Source: Desertimonas sp963732335
GTDB taxonomy: Bacteria > Actinomycetota > Acidimicrobiia > Acidimicrobiales > Ilumatobacteraceae
Assembly (NCBI GenBank): GCA_963732335.1
Contig: CAVSZO010000063.1
Coordinates: forward strand, 1-64,000
Length of the DNA: 64,000 nt
Reading direction: 5' to 3'
This document shows, piece by piece, positions 51,523-60,067 of this stretch (positions are counted from its first letter, which is position 1; each line of letters starts with the position of its first letter). The position numbers and the translations under genes were made by a program. The notes under the pieces were generated by a model. The model ran no database searches. It was not told where the DNA came from and saw nothing but the letters and a program-made list of their open reading frames with translations.

Positions 51523-52345
51523 CTACCAGTCCTGGGCGGCGACTAGCAGCGCGGCGAGCGGCTCGAGCGCGGCGATGAGCTCGTCGAGCTCGCCCGGCTC
51601 GAGGCTTTCGTAGGGCTTCGCCGCGAGGTCGTCGGTGAGCGCCTCGACCCGCTGTTTGACAGCGCGACCCTGTTCGCTTAGCCAACCGTCATCGCCGATC
51701 AGGCCGCGATCGCGGATTCCGTCGATTACGGCGGCGAGCTGCGCTGCCGGGAGGTGGTGGATGCGTCCGAACTTCTCCGCGGGCATGCCCATGTCGAGGG
51801 CGAACAGGACGTGAGCCTCGAGGCCGCCGACACCCCCAATCATCAGGGCTGCGATGTGTCCGTCGCCACGGTGCTCGCGCAGCAAGGAAGCGGCATGGAA
51901 GAGGCGGGCCACCACGTCATTGGGGATCGGGATCGCGCGGCAGCGCGGCGTACATCGGCCGGCCCTCGAACGGTGCGGTGGTCGCGGCCTTGGTCAACAG
52001 TTCAGCGGCGCGGGCGAAGCCGGGAGAGTCGACGTGATCGCCGAGGATCCGCCGCAACGCCTTCACGCAGCCCGCCTGGCGAGCGGCGATCGCCGCTTCG
52101 GGTGTGGTGGTGCGCCACACCTTCGGAATGTGTCGGGCCACCTCACCGGGAGCGAAGTTGTAGAAGAGCGCGTCCACCACCTCCGCTGTGGCGAGGCCCA
52201 GGGGCGCCGCCCGTCCGGCGAAGTAGGTGTCCCAGTAGTTGGTGAACCCGAGGGCGAACATCGCGTCGTTGGGTTCGTCGGCTGAGTAGGGGATGACACC
52301 GATCGGCTCGACTAGCGCGAACATCCGGCGTGCCATCGAGTTCAT
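51523..52345 (-). pseudogene. SCO6745-family protein, one frameshift
   Basis: The first frame (ATG 52345, AGGAGGAGTG upstream) reads MNSMARRMFALVEPIGVIPY, GFTNYWDTYFAGRAAPLGLA and DALFYNFAPGEVARHIPKVW, to GRPMYAAL. At about 51930 the frame changes; the next reads AIPIPNDVVARLFHAASLLR, EHRGDGHIAALMIGGVGGLE and LSEQGRAVKQRVEALTDDLA, stop at 51523. This is the SCO6745 family: an N-terminal helical half and a C-terminal MarR-like winged helix with the REHRGDGH signature. Function unknown. All parts are present, about 273 residues if joined. Confidence 0.82.
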
Positions 52346-52589
52346 GGTGCACTCCTCCTGCTGCAGCCCCGGCGCCCCTAGCGGACACTTACGATCAGTT
52401 GGACGGTTGCGCGCAGCCAATCTCATCGCACCATGACGACCGACGGTTCGCCTGGAGGCCGCTGACAAGCGGCGCGGACTCCCGGCGTTTGGAGACAGGG
52501 ACCCTGCCACAGAGGCGATCGGACCGTCCGCCTCGGGGCCGACCGGGCGAGATGGACTGTCGCCAGGAGATCTTTGGCGCTCTCCTGCG

Positions 52590-52934
52590 CTACAGCGACT
52601 GGTACAGCGCGAACAGACCGACCGGGCTGCCGGCGAGTTGCGCCCGGAGCTGCTCGTTGGGGTCGCCGAGGAGCTCGCCGCTGACATCGGCCGTTGCCAT
52701 GATGGCATCCATCAAAGGGGCCATGTTCTGGCCGTGGAGGATCAGTGCGTCGGAGTCGCGGAACCGCTCGAGGACGATCGCCTGGGACTCGTCGTCATTG
52801 AAATAGGTGTCGTACTGCAACGTGCCTACATCCTTGGAACGCACGATCTCCAGGCACTCGGCGGAGAGACGCTTGAACTCACCGACCATGCCGGCGTGGA
52901 ACGTGAACCGAACGATCGCCTGCAACTCGTCCAT
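52590..52934 (-). CDS. Antibiotic-biosynthesis-monooxygenase-fold protein, paralogue 1
   Basis: A 114-residue ferredoxin-like dimeric alpha+beta barrel protein. MDELQAIVRFTFHAGMVGEF, KRLSAECLEIVRSKDVGTLQ and YDTYFNDDESQAIVLERFRD are typical of the ABM fold, with DSDALILHGQNMAPLMDAIM next. Members oxidise phenols or heme without cofactors, or are plain dimer modules. The paralogue at 59720 has the same length and the same blocks (EFKRL, GTLQ, FNDD, IVLER). ATG 52934 is the start. It is alone here, not in an exporter operon as its paralogue is. Confidence 0.8.
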   Translation of the reverse strand: MDELQAIVRFTFHAGMVGEFKRLSAECLEIVRSKDVGTLQYDTYFNDDESQAIVLERFRDSDALILHGQNMAPLMDAIMATADVSGELLGDPNEQLRAQLAGSPVGLFALYQSL

Positions 52935-53168
52935 GTTGGTACTCCTTCGATGAGGCGACTCCGCTGGCCGCCTTCACAGGTATAGATCGGAACAGAGACC
53001 GCATTCTCGACATCGTGCCCAAGTCACGGGTTGGCTGTCGCCTCTACACCAAACGCTCGTCGGGACGCTCAACGCTCGCACGATTGGGTGGGCGCAACCG
53101 TGCAGCACCGGCATTCCGATCGCAGACGGTGTCCCTGACGTGCCGGGAAGTGACGCGCCCTCTGCCGG
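52935..53168. other. Spacer between the ABM gene and the recombinase remnant
   Basis: No gene. It includes CATTCCGATCGCAGACGG at about 53110, a partial match to the recurrent spacer motif. Confidence 0.35.
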
Positions 53169-53836
53169 TCAGTCGCCGGCGACGAAGGCGACCACGACAT
53201 ACGCTGCGTGGCGGTCGAAGTTCTCTCGGCGGCGGTCATGGATGGTCGTCGTGCGGGGATCGGCGTGACGAGCGGCGATCTGCACTGCGCGTAGAGGGAC
53301 TCCCGCGTCCAGGGCCGCCATGATGAACCCGGCGCGCAACATATGTGGGTGCACGGAGCCCAACCCGGCTCGCCGTTCAGCCCGAGGAGCACGGCAAGCG
53401 CGGCGCGGGAGTGATCGAAGCGCTCGGCAGTGAACAGGAAGGTGTCAAGTTCGCCACGATCCATGCCGTGGCCCTCGCTTGGCTGCACCTTCGGTCGGCG
53501 GACGTACTGGGCGGGGTTCGACGGGATGCGCCCGTCGATGTGCGCGAACCGGTAGTAGCCGCACACTGTCGACAGTCGCCGGTCGATCGTCGAGGCTGCC
53601 AAGCCGCGGTCCTCCATCCAGCCGCGGTAGAGCTCGATGTGGGGTCGCGTCGCGGCCAGCACGGTGAGGCCGACAACGGCCGACCACTGGAAGAAGCCAC
53701 GAAGATCGTGGCGATAGGCGACAAGGGTTCGGCCGCTGTAGCGAGCAAGGAACGCAGCAGCAGCCAACTGCGCCTCATCGAACGTGTCCGCGTCCAGCCT
53801 CTGAAGAGACGTCGGTGTCGACTAGATCGTGGTCAT
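53169..53836 (-). pseudogene. Tyrosine recombinase with nonsense codon, internal deletion and frameshift
   Basis: From ATG 53836 (GAGGAGG upstream) the frame reads MTTI then TAG, then STPTSLQRLDADTFDEAQLA, AAAFLARYSGRTLVAYRHDL, STIDRRLSTVCGYYRFAHID and FDHSRAALAVLLGLNGEPG. That is the N-terminal domain and the start of the catalytic domain. It then jumps to another frame with HPHMLRAGFIMAALDAGVPL and VQIAARHADPRTTTIHDRRR, the C-terminal piece with the H-x-x-R box, and closes at 53169. The middle of the catalytic domain, about 90 residues with the first Arg, is missing. It belongs to the same broad group as the remnant at 20969. Confidence 0.85.
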
Positions 53837-54146
53837 CGTGGAACCTCCTCATGGTGGGAGGCCCAGGGACACCTCGCCGTGGATCCGGCGTACTGGGATG
53901 GCTGGCGGCTTGTCCGGACGCGGTACCAGGACACCGTTGGACCGACAAATCGTGCAGTGCCTTCGGACTCGCGGAACACTCCGAAGGCGGATGGAGCGGC
54001 TACGACAGGCGAGTCATCGAGAAGGATCTACAACCGTCAACGAGTGAGACAGACTTGACGGCGTCCAACCATGGAGCGACGTCGGCGGCGGAGACCGTCT
54101 CGCCGGCAGGAGACCCACCATGACTCTGGCTAGGAAGGAGCGACCG
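53837..54146. other. Spacer between the recombinase remnant and the SnoaL-like gene
   Basis: No convincing gene. The last 30 bases hold AGGAAGGAG, the ribosome-binding site of the next gene. Confidence 0.35.
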
Positions 54147-54590
54147 ATGACTACAGGCACGAGCAGGGACGAGCTCGTGAGCGAGCTCGTCCGCATCGGC
54201 GAACTGGAGATCACCGGCGACGATCAAGCAGCGGTGGACGCCTACTTCGCCCCAGACTTCAGGTTCCATGGGACCGACGGACGCGAGCTGGACTACCAGG
54301 GACTCCAGAGCTACTTCGCATCACTGCGCGGCGCATTCGATGACCGGACCATCAAGCGGGGCATCGTCATCGTGGAGGGCAACTACGTCGCCTGCCAGAC
54401 CACGATTGCCGGAGCCTTCGTGCGGGGGTTCACCCAGTCACCGGTCGGACCGCTGCCGCCGAATGGGCAGCGGGTGACGTTCGAGCTCAGCAACATCTTC
54501 CGCTACGACGATAACGGCCGGCTCGCCGAGGAGTGGATCCAGACCGACAGCCGCAGCCTCCTCCGCCAGCTCGGCGCCGAGGGCCGCTGA
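54147..54590 (+). CDS. SnoaL-like polyketide cyclase-fold protein
   Basis: A 147-residue NTF2-like protein. TSRDELVSELVRIGELEITG, DDQAAVDAYFAPDFRFHGTD and GRELDYQGLQSYFASLRGAF form the helical front, then IKRGIVIVEGNYVACQTTIA, GAFVRGFTQSPVGPLPPNGQ and FELSNIFRYDDNGRLAEEWI, the closing strand with the usual EEWIQTD. The family includes aldol cyclases and hydrolases; the pocket residues (His in FRFHG and Asp/Glu near the end) are present. I use ATG 54147, eight bases after AGGAAGGAG, not the upstream ATG at 54120. Stands alone on the plus strand. Confidence 0.85.
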   Translation: MTTGTSRDELVSELVRIGELEITGDDQAAVDAYFAPDFRFHGTDGRELDYQGLQSYFASLRGAFDDRTIKRGIVIVEGNYVACQTTIAGAFVRGFTQSPVGPLPPNGQRVTFELSNIFRYDDNGRLAEEWIQTDSRSLLRQLGAEGR

Positions 54591-54706
54591 ACCGTCGACG
54601 CCGCGACAGACACCATTTCAACGACGTTGGGTAGCAGCGTCGAGCCGAGGCGCCCTGTTGTTCTGGGACGGGTCGAGACCCCGCGGACCGGCTAAGCCCG
54701 GCCGCT

Positions 54707-55201
54707 CTACTCCAGCGCGAAGTCTTGAGGCGGGCAGATGTCGGCTGGCGACCTCGCATCGGCCGTGCGCTGCTTTCGATGTGGGATGCCTCGGTGAAAT
54801 GGGTGCGGCGGTGGGAGTTGTCGCAGAATGGCTGGTTCTCGCTTTTGCCGCAGCGACACAGCGCCACACGTGTCTCTTCGGCGATCACCCCACCCGTCTC
54901 GGGATCGACCAGGCGTCAGGTCGCCGCGCACGAGCAGCGGACCGTCGGGGATGGGGATCATCGCCGTCGGCTCGGGAGCGGGTTCTGCCTTGCCGCCGCT
55001 GCTGTACCGCAACGCTCCGGTCGGGCACTTCTCAACGGTCGCGATGATCTGCTCGACATCACCGCCGTCGAGGTTCACCCACGGACGGTTCTTCAAGTTG
55101 AACACCGAGTGCAGGCTGCGGAGGCAGATCCCTGTGTGGATGCAGCGGGTGGAGTCCCAGAAGACGGTGAAGCCGCCCTTCTCGTATGTACGCGTCGCCA
55201 T
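54707..55201 (-). CDS. 4Fe-4S mono-cluster plus CDGSH iron-sulfur protein, with two compensating frame changes
   Basis: From ATG 55201: MATRTYEKGGFTVFWDSTRC, IHTGICLRSLHSVFNLKNRP and ATVEKCPTGALRYSSGG form the divergent ferredoxin-type domain with three Cys (CIHTGIC and CPTGAL). Next, LLVRGDL is followed in a second frame (about 54890-54780) by ETGGVIAEETRVALCRCGKS and ENQPFCDNSHRRTHFTEAS, the CDGSH zinc-finger-like 2Fe-2S motif. The first frame then resumes with ARSPADICPPQDFALE, the usual end. In the frame as read, the CDGSH stretch becomes a non-homologous Arg/Pro-rich segment. The length of about 165 residues is normal for the two-domain family. It is probably an electron carrier; it lies 13 bases after the deazaflavin oxidoreductase gene end. 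Confidence 0.75.
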   Translation of the reverse strand: MATRTYEKGGFTVFWDSTRCIHTGICLRSLHSVFNLKNRPWVNLDGGDVEQIIATVEKCPTGALRYSSGGKAEPAPEPTAMIPIPDGPLLVRGDLTPGRSRDGWGDRRRDTCGAVSLRQKREPAILRQLPPPHPFHRGIPHRKQRTADARSPADICPPQDFALE

Positions 55202-55214
55202 CGTGACGCCGCGG

Positions 55215-55643
55215 CTAGGTCCGGGTGAGCGCGAGGACGGGGATGGTGCGGATGCCTTCGGTTTGTTTTGCGTAGTCGGCGAAGCCGGGGTAGCGGCGGG
55301 CTTGTTCGGCGTAGACGCGGTCGCGCTCGTCACCGGTGACCTCGCGAACGGTGACCGGGTAGCTGTCGGTTCCACGCTCGATCGAGCCCTCGCCGACGGT
55401 GGTGAGGTTGTAGTACCAGTCGGGGTTGGACGGTGCGCCTCCCTTGGTGGCGAACACGTAGATGACGCTGTCGTCGGTCTCGTCGGGCAGGTACATCATC
55501 GGGGTGACGTGCTGGTGGCCGCTCTTGCGGCCGCGATGGGTTACCAGGACCATCGGCGCGCCTTCGAAGGGCCCGCCGACGCGGCCTTCGTTGGCGCGGA
55601 ACTCGTTGATGGTCTTCGTGTTCCAGTCGGTCGCTTCTGGCAC
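55215..55643 (-). CDS. F420-type nitroreductase-family (DDN-like) oxidoreductase
   Basis: A 142-residue flavin/deazaflavin split-barrel protein. WNTKTINEFRANEGRVGGPF, APMVLVTHRGRKSGHQHVTP, MMYLPDETDDSVIYVFATKG and GAPSNPDWYYNLTTVGEGSI are the diagnostic blocks, with G-R-K-S-G and N-P-D-W-Y-Y-N-L near the F420-binding groove. Known relatives reduce quinones, nitro-drugs or unsaturated lipids with F420H2. Acts in the cytoplasm or at the membrane face. ATG 55643 is a clear start, with AAGGAGCG upstream. It probably forms an operon with the iron-sulfur protein that begins 13 bases after its stop. Confidence 0.9.
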   Translation of the reverse strand: MPEATDWNTKTINEFRANEGRVGGPFEGAPMVLVTHRGRKSGHQHVTPMMYLPDETDDSVIYVFATKGGAPSNPDWYYNLTTVGEGSIERGTDSYPVTVREVTGDERDRVYAEQARRYPGFADYAKQTEGIRTIPVLALTRT

Positions 55644-55661
55644 GGCTCGCTCCTTGCTCGG

Positions 55662-55934
55662 CTAGGGCTCATGGACGGTTGGTGGCCCGACTTGGCGAAG
55701 TTCGAGAACCTCGAGGCCGAGCGCTTCGAGCTGCGCCAGGACCCCGTACACCGCGGACCGGTCCTCGAGTGAGCCCGTGAGCACCGTCTCGCGGCCGCGC
55801 ACCTCGGACTCCATGGTCGGGAACGCGGACAGCGCGGTAGCTCCGAGCCGCCCCCTTATCCGGATCATGTACTGGCAGCCGGGCTCCGTGGCCACCCGAT
55901 GATCCTGGGGCGTGACCCGGTGAGCGGTCGCCAC
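55662..55934 (-). CDS. Small hypothetical protein after the LuxR-type regulator
   Basis: A 90-residue protein. EPGCQYMIRIRGRLGATALS, AFPTMESEVRGRETVLTGSL and EDRSAVYGVLAQLEALGLEV form a compact alpha/beta unit that I recall as a short conserved hypothetical often next to MalT-like regulators in actinobacteria. It has no catalytic motif. The start could be ATG 55934 or 55868 (MIRIRGRLG); homology is clear only from the second. It lies 36 bases after the regulator stop, so it is the second gene of that transcript. Confidence 0.65.
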   Translation of the reverse strand: MATAHRVTPQDHRVATEPGCQYMIRIRGRLGATALSAFPTMESEVRGRETVLTGSLEDRSAVYGVLAQLEALGLEVLELRQVGPPTVHEP

Positions 55935-55970
55935 CGGAATCTGGTGATTGCCCGCCGGCGGACGCGGAAT

Positions 55971-58607
55971 TCACTTCGACGGTGATGGGGCGCGGCCGGT
56001 GGCGAGGAGCCGCAGCTCGCGTGCTCGACCCACGGCCGAACTGCGGTCACTCGCGCCGAGCTTGGAGTAGATGCTGCGGATATGGGTGTTGACCGTGTTG
56101 ACGGAGACGTCGAGCGATCGCGCGATCTCGGGCCGCGTGAGGTTCGTCGGCAGGAACCGCAGCACCCGCAACTCGCTTGGGCTGAGCTCTTCGGGCGGCG
56201 ATAGACGCTTCCGGTCGATGTCTGGCGCCGGTGCGCCCCGCAGGAGATCGACGACATCGGCGAGCAACGCGCTGTGCGCCGTTTGGTGACGTGGGAGGAC
56301 GTCGAGGAGCTCGCCAGCGTTGCTCATAGCAAACGGGAAGATCAGCCGATCTGGTTCAGCAGCCGCGAGCGCGGCCTCGGCTGCGGCCGCGGCGGCGTTC
56401 CGATCGCCCAGAGCGAGATTCGCGAGGCCGGTGAGCAGATGCGCTTCGACGAGTCCGTACGCCGGGAAGCCGGGGGGCGGCACCATGCGCTGAGCGTCTC
56501 CGAGGACAGCCAGCGCCGCGGCAGGGTCTCCCTCTGCCAGGCGGATCGCTGCTTGGGCGAGGTCAACGGCGTCAATCCATTCGTGTTCGGTGGAGAACTC
56601 GTCGAGCGTTGCGCGCGCCTCATCTGGCATTCCGAGACGAGCGAGCCATTCGGCGATCACCGGCGCGAGGATGTGCACACCGCTGAGAAGCGACTGCGCC
56701 TGCACGGCGGCGGTCAACGCCTCGAGTGCCGACCGATGCTCCCCGCGACCGGCATGCAACATGCCCGTGACCATGTGCAGCAGCACCTCGACAGCAGGGT
56801 CGATGCCTGCCTGGACGACGTCCCAGCCGCGGCGCAGCCAACGCTCTCCCTCCTCGAACTCGCCCATCCACACCGCGGTTGTGGCTACCGCCCCGAACGC
56901 GGGCGCGAGCACCGAGCGATCGCTCAAGCCATAGCGCTCGCCCAGGGCGAGCGCCTGACGACCGCGCTCGCGTGCCTTCGTGAGCGAGACGAGCGGTGAC
57001 GGAAACGCTTGATAGGCGCGACACGCGACTTCTATGTAGGGTCGGCCGATGGCCTGGGCGAGCGCCGCTCCTTCGGTCACGTGACGCTCCGAGTCGGCGA
57101 ATTGGCCGGACCATCTCTCGACGATCCCAAGGTTCATCAGCGCGACGGCGCGCAACTCGCTCTCCATCCCGATCAGGTCGATCGACCCGTCTGCAGTCGA
57201 CGCATCGAGCAGATTCACTTGCTCGACGACTTCCGCGAACTGGCCGCTGCGGCGCGCCAGCGCCAACCGGAGGGAGGCGTGTGCAATCGCGAGATGACGA
57301 CGGCGGGCGGGCGGTGCGCTCTCGACGTGGGACGCAGCCACCTGGAGCTGAGCCGATGCCTCATCGAGCCGTCCCTGTGCAAGCTGCGTCGCGGCGTGAG
57401 CCAGAGCCAGCTCGGGATGCTCAGCCGATGCCCCAGCCGGGAACGACCGCAACAGCGCGGCGATGCTGCCTTCCTGACCGTCGAGCGTCAGGCTGAACAA
57501 GTGGTCGGCGAGGAGCCCGGCCGCATCGGACCAGTCGCCCGCGGCGAGCCTGTGTCGGATGGCCTCGACGACCTCACCGTGATCACCGAGCCACGCTGCG
57601 GCCTTGCGGTGCAGGTCAGGAACCTGCTCAGCCATCGTTCGGCGCAGTTCCAAACGCAGGAAATCGGCGAGAAGGTGGTGATAGCGGAACCAGGTGCGCT
57701 GGGCGTCGAGCGAGACGACGAATGCGTTGGCGTCCTCGAGCGCCAGCAGCATCTGCTCACAGCCTGGGCGGTCGGCCAGCAGGTCGGCCAGCTCGCCGTT
57801 CAACCGATCGACCACCGAGGTGCGCAACAGCATGCTCTGGGTCTCGATCGGCTGGCGGTCGAGCATCTCCGCCATCAGGTATTCCCCGATCGCCCGGTCG
57901 GTCCCGGAGAACTCGTCCACGAAGCGCTCCGGGTCCGGATGACCGCTGAGGGAGATCACTGCCAGGCGCAGGCCAGCCGCCCAACCCTCCGTGCGCTCGT
58001 GCAACGCGGCCGCCCCCGCCTCGGACAGATTGATCCCCGACGCGGCCAGCAGTTCGCGTGTCTCGCTAACACTGAAGCGCAGATCGCTGGCTCGAAGCTC
58101 GGCGACCTCGCCGGCCAGCCTGAGCTGGTGCAGTTTGATCGGCGGATCGCGGCGAGACGACAACACGACGTGCGCAGGTTCCGGCAGCGAGCTGAGCAAA
58201 TGCTCGAGTTGGGAGCGGGCGTCAGCGGAACTCAGCTCGTGGAGATCGTCGATCACCAGCACAACGACTCCGGCCGCTTTGGCCAGTTCCGATACAACCG
58301 TGTCGACAATCACATCGCCGTCAAAATCGGGCGCAGCGGGCTGCCGTCGGGAATCAGCGACGGCATCCGTTCGCCGGATCGCCTCCAAGACGGCGAGCCA
58401 GAACTGCTGCGCATCCTGCTGGTCGCGGGGCACCGACACGAAGGCGACCCGGCGATCCTCGCTCGCTCGGTCGGACCACGCCCGTAGCAGCGACGTCTTC
58501 CCGCTCCCCGCAGGCGCGGAGATGACGGTCACCTTCCTCAGCGAGGAGCGATCCAACGCGGCGAAGAGGTCATCACGACGAAGCAGCCCCTTCGCCACAC
58601 CGGTCAT
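55971..58607 (-). CDS. LuxR-family ATP-dependent regulator (MalT type)
   Basis: Large signal-dependent activator of 878 residues. The ATPase part has Walker A VTVISAPAGSGKTSLLRAW (about 27-45), Walker B VVVLVIDDLHELSS (about 110), sensor VVLSSRRDPP, and the arm TEGWAAGLRLAVISLSGH. A long TPR-like helical middle (residues about 330-780; QGRLDEASAQLQVAASHVES, GEHRSALEALTAAVQAQ) binds the ligand in relatives. The C-terminus is a GerE helix-turn-helix: ELSPSELRVLRFLPTNLTRP, EIARSLDVSVNTVNTHIRSI. The frame stays open far upstream only because it lies opposite a GC-rich gene; I use ATG 58607 (MTGVAKGLLRRDDLFAALDR). It diverges from the operon at 58722 and probably controls it. Confidence 0.9.
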   Translation of the reverse strand: MTGVAKGLLRRDDLFAALDRSSLRKVTVISAPAGSGKTSLLRAWSDRASEDRRVAFVSVPRDQQDAQQFWLAVLEAIRRTDAVADSRRQPAAPDFDGDVIVDTVVSELAKAAGVVVLVIDDLHELSSADARSQLEHLLSSLPEPAHVVLSSRRDPPIKLHQLRLAGEVAELRASDLRFSVSETRELLAASGINLSEAGAAALHERTEGWAAGLRLAVISLSGHPDPERFVDEFSGTDRAIGEYLMAEMLDRQPIETQSMLLRTSVVDRLNGELADLLADRPGCEQMLLALEDANAFVVSLDAQRTWFRYHHLLADFLRLELRRTMAEQVPDLHRKAAAWLGDHGEVVEAIRHRLAAGDWSDAAGLLADHLFSLTLDGQEGSIAALLRSFPAGASAEHPELALAHAATQLAQGRLDEASAQLQVAASHVESAPPARRRHLAIAHASLRLALARRSGQFAEVVEQVNLLDASTADGSIDLIGMESELRAVALMNLGIVERWSGQFADSERHVTEGAALAQAIGRPYIEVACRAYQAFPSPLVSLTKARERGRQALALGERYGLSDRSVLAPAFGAVATTAVWMGEFEEGERWLRRGWDVVQAGIDPAVEVLLHMVTGMLHAGRGEHRSALEALTAAVQAQSLLSGVHILAPVIAEWLARLGMPDEARATLDEFSTEHEWIDAVDLAQAAIRLAEGDPAAALAVLGDAQRMVPPPGFPAYGLVEAHLLTGLANLALGDRNAAAAAAEAALAAAEPDRLIFPFAMSNAGELLDVLPRHQTAHSALLADVVDLLRGAPAPDIDRKRLSPPEELSPSELRVLRFLPTNLTRPEIARSLDVSVNTVNTHIRSIYSKLGASDRSSAVGRARELRLLATGRAPSPSK

Positions 58608-58721
58608 GCTCGCGCGTCTCCCCCGCTTTTGCGCGGCCGAAGAATCACCAGCATCCGGTGATGGCGGCTCACCTGGATCGGGGCGATCGTGGCACGCAGA
58701 GCGCAACAGACGGAGGGTTGG

Positions 58722-59723
58722 ATGAGCACTGCCGACACGACCACCGAGGCGTTTGCCGACACACGCCCCGGCGACGCCGCAGACCTGCCGGACTACGCGC
58801 CGATCCCGAAGTCGGCGCTCGGCCCCGCCCTGAACGAGCAGGGCTACCACGTGGAGCGTGTCGAGCGGAACCTCTATGCGGTGACCGACGGCACCTACCA
58901 GTCGGCGTTCCTGACCACATCCGACGGCGTCGTGCTGCTCGACGCCCCGCCGACCATCGGCCACAACATCCGGCGGGCCGTCGACGAGATCGCCTCGGCC
59001 AACGGCGTCAGCAACAAGGTGACCCACCTCATCTACTCGCACCACCACGCCGACCACGGCGGAGCGGCGTCCCTCTTCGACGACAAGGACATCGTCCGCA
59101 TCGGCCACGAGGAGACGCGCCGCCTCCTGCTGCGCGACAACGACCCGGCCCGGCCGGCGCCGGAGGAGACGTTCCAGGACAAGCGCAGCCTGGAGATCGG
59201 CGGCGAGCGCATCGACCTGGCCTGGCTCGGCTCCAACCACTCGCCCGACAACATCTACATCCACCTGCCAGCTCACGACGCGCTGATGCTCGTCGACATC
59301 GTCAACCCCGGGTGGGCCCCGATCTACATCTCCAACCTCAGCGAGGACATCCCCGGGTACATCGAGGCGCCGGCCAAGGCCATGGCCTACCCCTGGACGC
59401 ACTTCCTGGGCGGCCACATGGGGCGGGTCGGCACCCGCGACGACGTCACGCTGCACCAGGAGTACATGGCCGACATCGCCGCCGCTGCCCGAAAGGCGAT
59501 CGACACCCTCGACCCCACGCCGTACTTCATGAAGTACGGCGAGAACTCCTGGGCGGGGGTGCGGGGCTACCTCGACGCCGTCACCGCGGCCACCGCCGCA
59601 CCGGTCATCGAGAAGTACACCGGCAGGATGGCGGCCGTCGACGTGTTCACCGCCAGCACCGCGTTCTGGGTGATGGAGTCGATCCGCCTCGACCTCGGCT
59701 ACGGCAGCCAGGTGCACCCGTGA
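58722..59723 (+). CDS. Metallo-beta-lactamase-fold hydrolase
   Basis: A 333-residue MBL-fold enzyme. YHVERVERNLYAVTDGTYQS, LLDAPPTIGHNIRRAVDEI, and the metal motif HLIYSHHHADHGGAASLF (about 107, H-x-H-x-D-H). Further ligands are His in LAWLGSNHSPDNIYI and Asp in ALMLVDIVNPGW, and HFLGGHMGRVG gives the last His. The C-terminal helices (YTGRMAAVDVFTASTAFWVM) are those of SAM-independent quorum or drug-hydrolysing relatives. GGAGGG lies six bases before ATG 58722. First gene of an operon with an ABM protein, an MFS exporter and an esterase, a combination that suggests detoxification of an aromatic or lactone compound. Confidence 0.88.
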   Translation: MSTADTTTEAFADTRPGDAADLPDYAPIPKSALGPALNEQGYHVERVERNLYAVTDGTYQSAFLTTSDGVVLLDAPPTIGHNIRRAVDEIASANGVSNKVTHLIYSHHHADHGGAASLFDDKDIVRIGHEETRRLLLRDNDPARPAPEETFQDKRSLEIGGERIDLAWLGSNHSPDNIYIHLPAHDALMLVDIVNPGWAPIYISNLSEDIPGYIEAPAKAMAYPWTHFLGGHMGRVGTRDDVTLHQEYMADIAAAARKAIDTLDPTPYFMKYGENSWAGVRGYLDAVTAATAAPVIEKYTGRMAAVDVFTASTAFWVMESIRLDLGYGSQVHP

Positions 59724-60064
59724 GCGAGCTTCAGGGCATCGCTCGGTGCAAGTTCCACGAGGACGGGCTGGAGGAGTTCAAACGCCTGGCCGCGCAGGCC
59801 ATGGAGATCGTGCGGAACAAGGACACCGGAACTCTGCAGTTCGAGATCTCCTTCAACGACGACCAATCGGAGTGCATCGTCCTCGAGCGGTACAGGGACT
59901 CCCAGGCGCTCATCGAGCACGCCGAGCACTTTGGCGACTTGAGCGAGGCAATCATTCGGACGGGATCGTTCGCCGGCGAGCTCATCGGAGAGCCGAGCGC
60001 TGAACTCAAAACCATGCTGGCCGGCGGCCCGATCCGTCTCTTCACGCCGTACCTGTCGCGGTAG
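59720..60064 (+). CDS. Antibiotic-biosynthesis-monooxygenase-fold protein, paralogue 2
   Basis: A 114-residue protein. SELQGIARCKFHEDGLEEFK, RLAAQAMEIVRNKDTGTLQF, EISFNDDQSECIVLERYRDS and LIEHAEHFGDLSEAIIRTGS follow the ABM fold, and the end GELIGEPSAELKTMLAGGPI matches paralogue 1 at 52590 (GELLGDPNEQLRAQLAGSPV) position for position. It starts at GTG overlapping the hydrolase stop (GTGA). The tight coupling suggests that the two proteins act on the same compound. Confidence 0.85.
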   Translation: MSELQGIARCKFHEDGLEEFKRLAAQAMEIVRNKDTGTLQFEISFNDDQSECIVLERYRDSQALIEHAEHFGDLSEAIIRTGSFAGELIGEPSAELKTMLAGGPIRLFTPYLSR

Positions 60065-60067
60065 ACC

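Noticed and set aside
58608..59717. The LuxR-type frame stays open for over a kilobase upstream, opposite the MBL hydrolase gene.
   Set aside because: The extension is the GC-rich mirror of the hydrolase coding strand, is Val/Asp/Arg-rich without homology, and the hydrolase has catalytic motifs and a good ribosome-binding site.
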